Shown here piece after piece: positions 59,997 to 64,000 of a DNA stretch of 64,000 nucleotides. The DNA is from Saprospiraceae bacterium (GTDB taxonomy: Bacteria > Bacteroidota > Bacteroidia > Chitinophagales > Saprospiraceae), in NCBI GenBank assembly GCA_016722295.1, contig JADKGL010000026.1, positions 248,001 through 312,000 on the forward strand, written 5' to 3'. The notes beneath the pieces are model-generated. The model did not search any database, had not been told where the DNA came from, and saw only the letters and a program-made list of their open reading frames with translations. Both the position numbers and the translations under genes were made by a program. Position 1 is the stretch's first letter, and each line of letters opens with the position of its first letter.

Positions 59997-61400
59997 TTGG
60001 AATCAGAGCCTCCGCTTAGTTACGTCTTCGAAATTTTTAATTTTATCCCTTTGTTTATCGTAGCAGATGTAGGATATGTTATTGCACTAATTCTATTACT
60101 TATGTTCTCTGGAATTTTTGCAGGTTCTGAAGTCGCATTGTTTTCTTTGACATCCTTTGACATGGATGAAATACAAGAGGAGAATACATCAACTTCCAGA
60201 GCTTTAGTTTTCTTTAAAGATCATCCCAAGCGTTTGCTCGCTTTACTACTTGTTGGAAATACATTTGTCAATATCGGTATAGCTATTATTGTCGAGCGTT
60301 TGCTAGCTAATTATATTTCTAAAGACATCTTGCAATCATGGGCAAATGGTCTAATAGACACATTTAATTTGAATCCAGAATATGCTACGAGTCTTGCGAC
60401 GTTTTTCTATTTTTTTATTGCAGTAATTGGAGCGACTTCGTTGATTTTATTGTTTGGAGAAGTTACTCCAAAAATATATGCACAAATTAATGCTAGGAAA
60501 TTTGCCAATTGGATTGCAGTTCCCTTGAGATTGCTCGATGTATTATTTAGTCCAATGACAAAACTAATGGTCTCTATGACCAATCGAGTAGAGCGACAAT
60601 TGTTGACTAAGCGAGTAGGAATGGCAATGCATTCTAAAGAAGATTTAGATGCTGCTATTGATCTTGCAGTAAGCAATGACAATGAATCAGACAAACAATT
60701 AAAAATGCTTAAAGGCATCATTAAATTCAATGATGTTACGACCAAGCAAGTAATGACGCCGCGCACTGCAGTTTATTCAATCGAGTTCAATGATACTTAT
60801 AGCGAGGTGATCAAAACAGTGAAAGAATGTGGTTTTTCAAGGATTCCTGTTTATAATAACAATTTCGATCACATGACCGGTATTCTCTATGTAAAAGATT
60901 TGATTGCACATTTGCAAGAAACGGATAAATTTGAATGGCAAAGTCTGATTCGAACAGACCTTCATTATGTTCCAGAATCAAAGAAAATAAATGAAGTGCT
61001 CGACGATCTTCAAGAGAAACACATTCATCTCGCTTTTGTAGTGGATGAATATGGTGGTATTAATGGCATCGTAACATTGGAAGATATCATGGAGGAGATC
61101 GTAGGGGAGATCACCGATGAATTTGATGATCATCAAGAATTGAACTATACAAGATTAGACTCACATACATATTTATTTGATGCAAAGACATTGATCAACG
61201 ACATGTGCCGTGTACTTGGTCTCGATGTATATAGTTTTGATGAACTGCGCGGTAATGCCGATTCTATTGCAGGATTGATTCTAGAAAAAACTGGAGAAAT
61301 GCCGAAGAAAGATCAAGAATGTGAAATCGGTGGATTGAAAATAAAAACAGTTGCTGTAAGCAAAAAAAGAATTGAACAAGTAAAAGTTACTTTGATATGA
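59997..61400 (+). CDS. gldE: Gliding motility protein GldE (DUF21-CBS-CorC_HlyC)
   Basis: Membrane protein of 467 residues, start TTG at 59997 (the next Met is inside the first domain). A DUF21 domain with four membrane segments (about 20-200, GIFAGSEVALFSLT) is followed by two CBS domains (KQVMTPRTAVYSIEF, VPESKKINEVLDDL) and a CorC/HlyC domain at the end (about 385-465). Named GldE because of its position before gldD and its work in Flavobacterium johnsoniae, where it supports gliding. By architecture it is also a CorC-type ion transporter relative. It lies 15 bp after ssb and overlaps gldD by 4 bp. Confidence 0.92.
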   Translation: MESEPPLSYVFEIFNFIPLFIVADVGYVIALILLLMFSGIFAGSEVALFSLTSFDMDEIQEENTSTSRALVFFKDHPKRLLALLLVGNTFVNIGIAIIVERLLANYISKDILQSWANGLIDTFNLNPEYATSLATFFYFFIAVIGATSLILLFGEVTPKIYAQINARKFANWIAVPLRLLDVLFSPMTKLMVSMTNRVERQLLTKRVGMAMHSKEDLDAAIDLAVSNDNESDKQLKMLKGIIKFNDVTTKQVMTPRTAVYSIEFNDTYSEVIKTVKECGFSRIPVYNNNFDHMTGILYVKDLIAHLQETDKFEWQSLIRTDLHYVPESKKINEVLDDLQEKHIHLAFVVDEYGGINGIVTLEDIMEEIVGEITDEFDDHQELNYTRLDSHTYLFDAKTLINDMCRVLGLDVYSFDELRGNADSIAGLILEKTGEMPKKDQECEIGGLKIKTVAVSKKRIEQVKVTLI

Positions 61401-61984
61401 GAATTTATATTTTACTAATCATAGGATTCGCTTTATTTGCTTGTAAAGAAAATGTATTTACACCGAAGCCAAGAACTTATCCAAGAGTAGTTTATCCTGA
61501 AAAAAAATATAAATTATTTTCTCAAGGCTACTGTCCAATTCAATGTGAAATTCCTGAATACGCAACAATAGAAAGAGACTCTACTTTTTTTGATGGTAAG
61601 CCTCGAAGCGATTGTTGGTTTAATATTCATTTTCCTGATTTTAAAGGAGTTTTGTATTGTAGCTATGTTGAAATTACTCATCAAGATTCTTTGACCAAAT
61701 GTATCCGAGATGCCTATAAACTCGCATTGCAGCACCAACAAAAAGCAAACTACGTAGATGAAATTCCTATTCGAAACGCAAAGGAAAATGTATCTGGTAT
61801 CGTCTTTAATCTCGAAGGTGCAGCTGCATCACCATTTCAGTTTTATCTCACAGATTCTACAAGACATTTTTTGCGAGGGTCGCTTTATTTTGATTCGAAA
61901 ACAAGACCAGATTCAATTGCTCCTATAGCAGAGTTTATCAAAATTGATATTATTAATATGATGAATACTTTCGTGTGGAAGTGA
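61397..61984 (+). CDS. gldD: Gliding motility lipoprotein GldD
   Basis: 195 residues. The signal peptide ends in the lipobox LFAC with C16 as the lipid site. The mature protein has the GldD signature: TYPRVVYPEKKY, GYCPIQCEIPEYATIE, CWFNIHFPDFKGVLYCSYVEI and a final ADSIAPI-type strand (RPDSIAPIAEFIK). GldD is required for gliding and T9SS-dependent secretion in F. johnsoniae; its biochemical task is not known. The ATG overlaps the gldE stop (ATGA). Together with the T9SS cargo genes in the window it supports a working T9SS in this organism. Confidence 0.93.
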   Translation: MRIYILLIIGFALFACKENVFTPKPRTYPRVVYPEKKYKLFSQGYCPIQCEIPEYATIERDSTFFDGKPRSDCWFNIHFPDFKGVLYCSYVEITHQDSLTKCIRDAYKLALQHQQKANYVDEIPIRNAKENVSGIVFNLEGAAASPFQFYLTDSTRHFLRGSLYFDSKTRPDSIAPIAEFIKIDIINMMNTFVWK

Positions 61985-62030
61985 GATATTATATGCATAT
62001 AGTAAATCTTGTACAGATCTTAACAAAACA

Positions 62031-64000
62031 CTAAAAAAATGCTTTCACTCCACCAAAAATTCCTGAAGTTCGAAATGGAACATCATAATTAACTCTTTGG
62101 AAATATTCTATAGAAAATAAGTGAAAAATATTTTCGATACCTGCACCTACTTCTAAATAAGGCTTTCCATTTGCAATTTTAAATTTAGATTGATTATTGA
62201 GCAATTGATTTTGTGTGCTCATATCTCCCCAAAATGCATTGAAAGTAAATCGCTCTCTCCAACCCAATTTTTTGAATAAAGGGATGCGATCAAACCAGGC
62301 TCCACCTAGAGATAATCGAGACTGCCATACGAGATATTTATCCGCTACAAATTCATATCGATTCATTGTGTTAAACACATATCGCGAAGTAAAATAGCTA
62401 TCATTTCCTCGAGGAATGTAAAGCAGAAGAGCTGCACTTTTTCCAAATATTTTTCCTGCTTCAGCATTCCAAATTAAATTAATTTTCGCTGTTATTCTTG
62501 TTGTACTAAGTACACCTAAATTTATTTTTTGAATATTAAAATCTGTGCTTTGTGTTGCAATACTTTTTGAATAAGTGAATTGTACAGTCGGATATTTACT
62601 TCCTAAGCTTCTCCGCTGATAGTCGAAAATTCGCGACCTTTCTCTCCATGAGTAACGCAATGAAATTGACAATTCTGTAGAATGTACAGTATTAGTGTAT
62701 GGATTTACTTCAGGGGTTTTCTCTAAACTTATGTATTTTGGATTCTGATAAGGAAAATCAAATGTTGGAATTAGATTTCGATTGATGAGACTTATTCTAC
62801 CAAACCAATTTGAAGCAATCTGATGATCGTGTGAAAGTGATATTTGTTCATTTAAGCTGCGGTAAAAAGGTACATTTTTTCGAAATATTGAATTCACTAT
62901 ATTATCCGCATCCAATGCATCATACCATTCTGAAGCAATTAAAAAATCATTGCTATAAAATAATTCTGTTTTAGAATAAGGTTGTGTGGACCATAATTGT
63001 TTTACACCTAAACTTCCTTTCCATTTTTCATCTAATGTCCCATAGGCTATATGACCATAAAATCCAGTTTTTTTGATCAAGGCTTCATCGGTTCGTATTC
63101 GTACACGAAATCTTGTGCCTTCGATTTCATTTCGACTAATCAAAGATCCATAAGGACCAATCCAAGCGACATCCTTCCAAAAATACCAACCTGTAACAAT
63201 AGTTTTAAATACTTTATCCTTCATCATTTGTAATGGATCACTCTGTATATTATGTGCCATTGCATAAATAGATTTTTGATGTGAAGTCAAGGTATCTGGT
63301 CGCATTTGATTCCAAAATTCATCATCATGATTTGTATCATATACTCTCATAACTACTGCTGTTCCTTTTTTTACATTAGGGTCAGCTTTGGGATCATTGA
63401 TTTTAATTTGATCGTATTTGGTTTGAATTTTAGCGATTAATTTTTTATCAGAAACAGAGACTGGGATCGGGATTCCAATCAAATCTAATCCCGCTTCATA
63501 TTGCATAGATATTTGGCTCTCTTCTAGGATCCAAAATGCTTGTTGATTGCTTTGATCTATAACTGGGGTATAATGTTCTACGATATTCATTTTCTCAATG
63601 TAATTGATATTTGCCTCTTTGCTCAACCGTAGATCTGCATGCACCAAGGCATAAGCGCTGTCATTTACCACGATGGTACCGGTGAATACACTTCCACTCC
63701 ATGTTTTAGGTATAAGTTGCAAAACAATATTAAAATGGTTGTTTCCTATTGCAATACTATCTTCAATAAAATAATCGTAAAATAGCAATGCTGTAGATCC
63801 AAGTGGACTTTCAAAAGCTTTATTGTAAATGAGTATCTTAGAATCATATAAATTAATGGGCACATCCAATCGGCATATATGTTCTACCAACTTGTCTGTT
63901 TCTAGATTGGTCTTTTTTACAGCAATAATAGTTTCAGATTCACCAAATGGATTCGAGGTCTGAGAATAATCAGATATCTTCTCACTAAAGAAAAGTGGTG
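62031..64000 (-). CDS. DUF5686 outer-membrane beta-barrel protein (5' end cut by window)
   Basis: The frame is open to the right edge; the TTG at 63890 is not the true start, because PLFFSEKISDYSQ is encoded before it. At least 655 residues are seen. The family (DUF5686, usually with an N-terminal carboxypeptidase-D-like domain outside this window) is recognised from FFSEKIS, YDYFIEDSI, LRLSKEANINYIE and the Arg-rich barrel region. The second half is an outer-membrane beta barrel of about 350 residues ending in aromatic strands (GIFGGVKAFF, C-terminal Phe as in BamA clients). Function unknown; probably outer-membrane assembly or transport. It converges with gldD and ends 46 bp from it. Confidence 0.85.
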   Translation of the reverse strand, partial: PLFFSEKISDYSQTSNPFGESETIIAVKKTNLETDKLVEHICRLDVPINLYDSKILIYNKAFESPLGSTALLFYDYFIEDSIAIGNNHFNIVLQLIPKTWSGSVFTGTIVVNDSAYALVHADLRLSKEANINYIEKMNIVEHYTPVIDQSNQQAFWILEESQISMQYEAGLDLIGIPIPVSVSDKKLIAKIQTKYDQIKINDPKADPNVKKGTAVVMRVYDTNHDDEFWNQMRPDTLTSHQKSIYAMAHNIQSDPLQMMKDKVFKTIVTGWYFWKDVAWIGPYGSLISRNEIEGTRFRVRIRTDEALIKKTGFYGHIAYGTLDEKWKGSLGVKQLWSTQPYSKTELFYSNDFLIASEWYDALDADNIVNSIFRKNVPFYRSLNEQISLSHDHQIASNWFGRISLINRNLIPTFDFPYQNPKYISLEKTPEVNPYTNTVHSTELSISLRYSWRERSRIFDYQRRSLGSKYPTVQFTYSKSIATQSTDFNIQKINLGVLSTTRITAKINLIWNAEAGKIFGKSAALLLYIPRGNDSYFTSRYVFNTMNRYEFVADKYLVWQSRLSLGGAWFDRIPLFKKLGWRERFTFNAFWGDMSTQNQLLNNQSKFKIANGKPYLEVGAGIENIFHLFSIEYFQRVNYDVPFRTSGIFGGVKAFF

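Overview
The window is a piece of an AT-rich chromosome from a Bacteroidota bacterium. The gene content fits a gliding-type, Saprospiria-like lineage, but the genus cannot be read from the sequence. The evidence is: type IX secretion (T9SS) type A and type B C-terminal sorting domains on several giant secreted proteins; gldE and gldD next to ssb and mutY; a SusC/SusD pair; a DUF5686 outer-membrane protein; and the Bacteroidota promoter -7 box TAnnTTTG in front of many genes. No phage, IS transposase, CRISPR array, rRNA or plasmid function is visible.

Layout. 0-2 kb: a sensor kinase (cut by the window edge), a stand-alone receiver and a stand-alone Hpt protein form a phosphorelay set. 2-5.3 kb: comF, an HtrA-type protease, and an ECF sigma factor with its membrane anti-sigma-like partner. 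5.4-11.2 kb: a SPOR protein, an SRAP-family DNA-protein crosslink protein, aroQ-recQ, and a PLP decarboxylase. 11.2-13.4 kb: a T9SS type A protein lying between two copies of a non-coding repeat. 13.4-23.1 kb: housekeeping genes (dicarboxylate symporter, DedA, cysS, a glycosyltransferase, an ABC exporter, radC, a cystathionine gamma-synthase-like enzyme). 23.3-29.5 kb: a 1352-residue type B T9SS protein with SprB-like and Ig-like modules, then dapA, accA and tRNA-Asp. 29.5-36.7 kb: a flippase, an M43 metalloprotease, a TMTC-like membrane protein with TPRs, dprA and an alkaline phosphatase.

36.9-57.2 kb is the accessory part. It holds two giant secreted proteins (about 2070 and 2510 codons once repaired), a secreted FGE/C-type-lectin-fold protein without the FGE catalytic cysteines, and a SusC/SusD pair. 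The two giants and SusC are broken by ten single-base indels, mostly in short homopolymers. In each gene the repaired length is an exact multiple of three. I see no frameshift elsewhere in the window. The cause is either a cluster of sequencing errors or recent decay of a surface locus. The 5' half of the second giant and the FGE-like gene are also far more GC-rich (50-60% in sampled lines) than their surroundings (30-38%).

57.2-64 kb: a three-hairpin intergenic element, a 50-codon gene with an antitoxin-like look, a small exported protein, the mutY-ssb-gldE-gldD operon, and a DUF5686 protein that runs off the window end.

Together the region mixes core metabolism and DNA maintenance with the cell-surface equipment of a particle-degrading or predatory gliding Bacteroidota: T9SS cargo, the Gld proteins needed for T9SS and gliding, and TonB-dependent uptake. 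The least explained elements are the lectin-fold protein that resembles targets of diversity-generating retroelements, the dispersed repeats around the T9SS type A gene, and the hairpin element at 57.3 kb.
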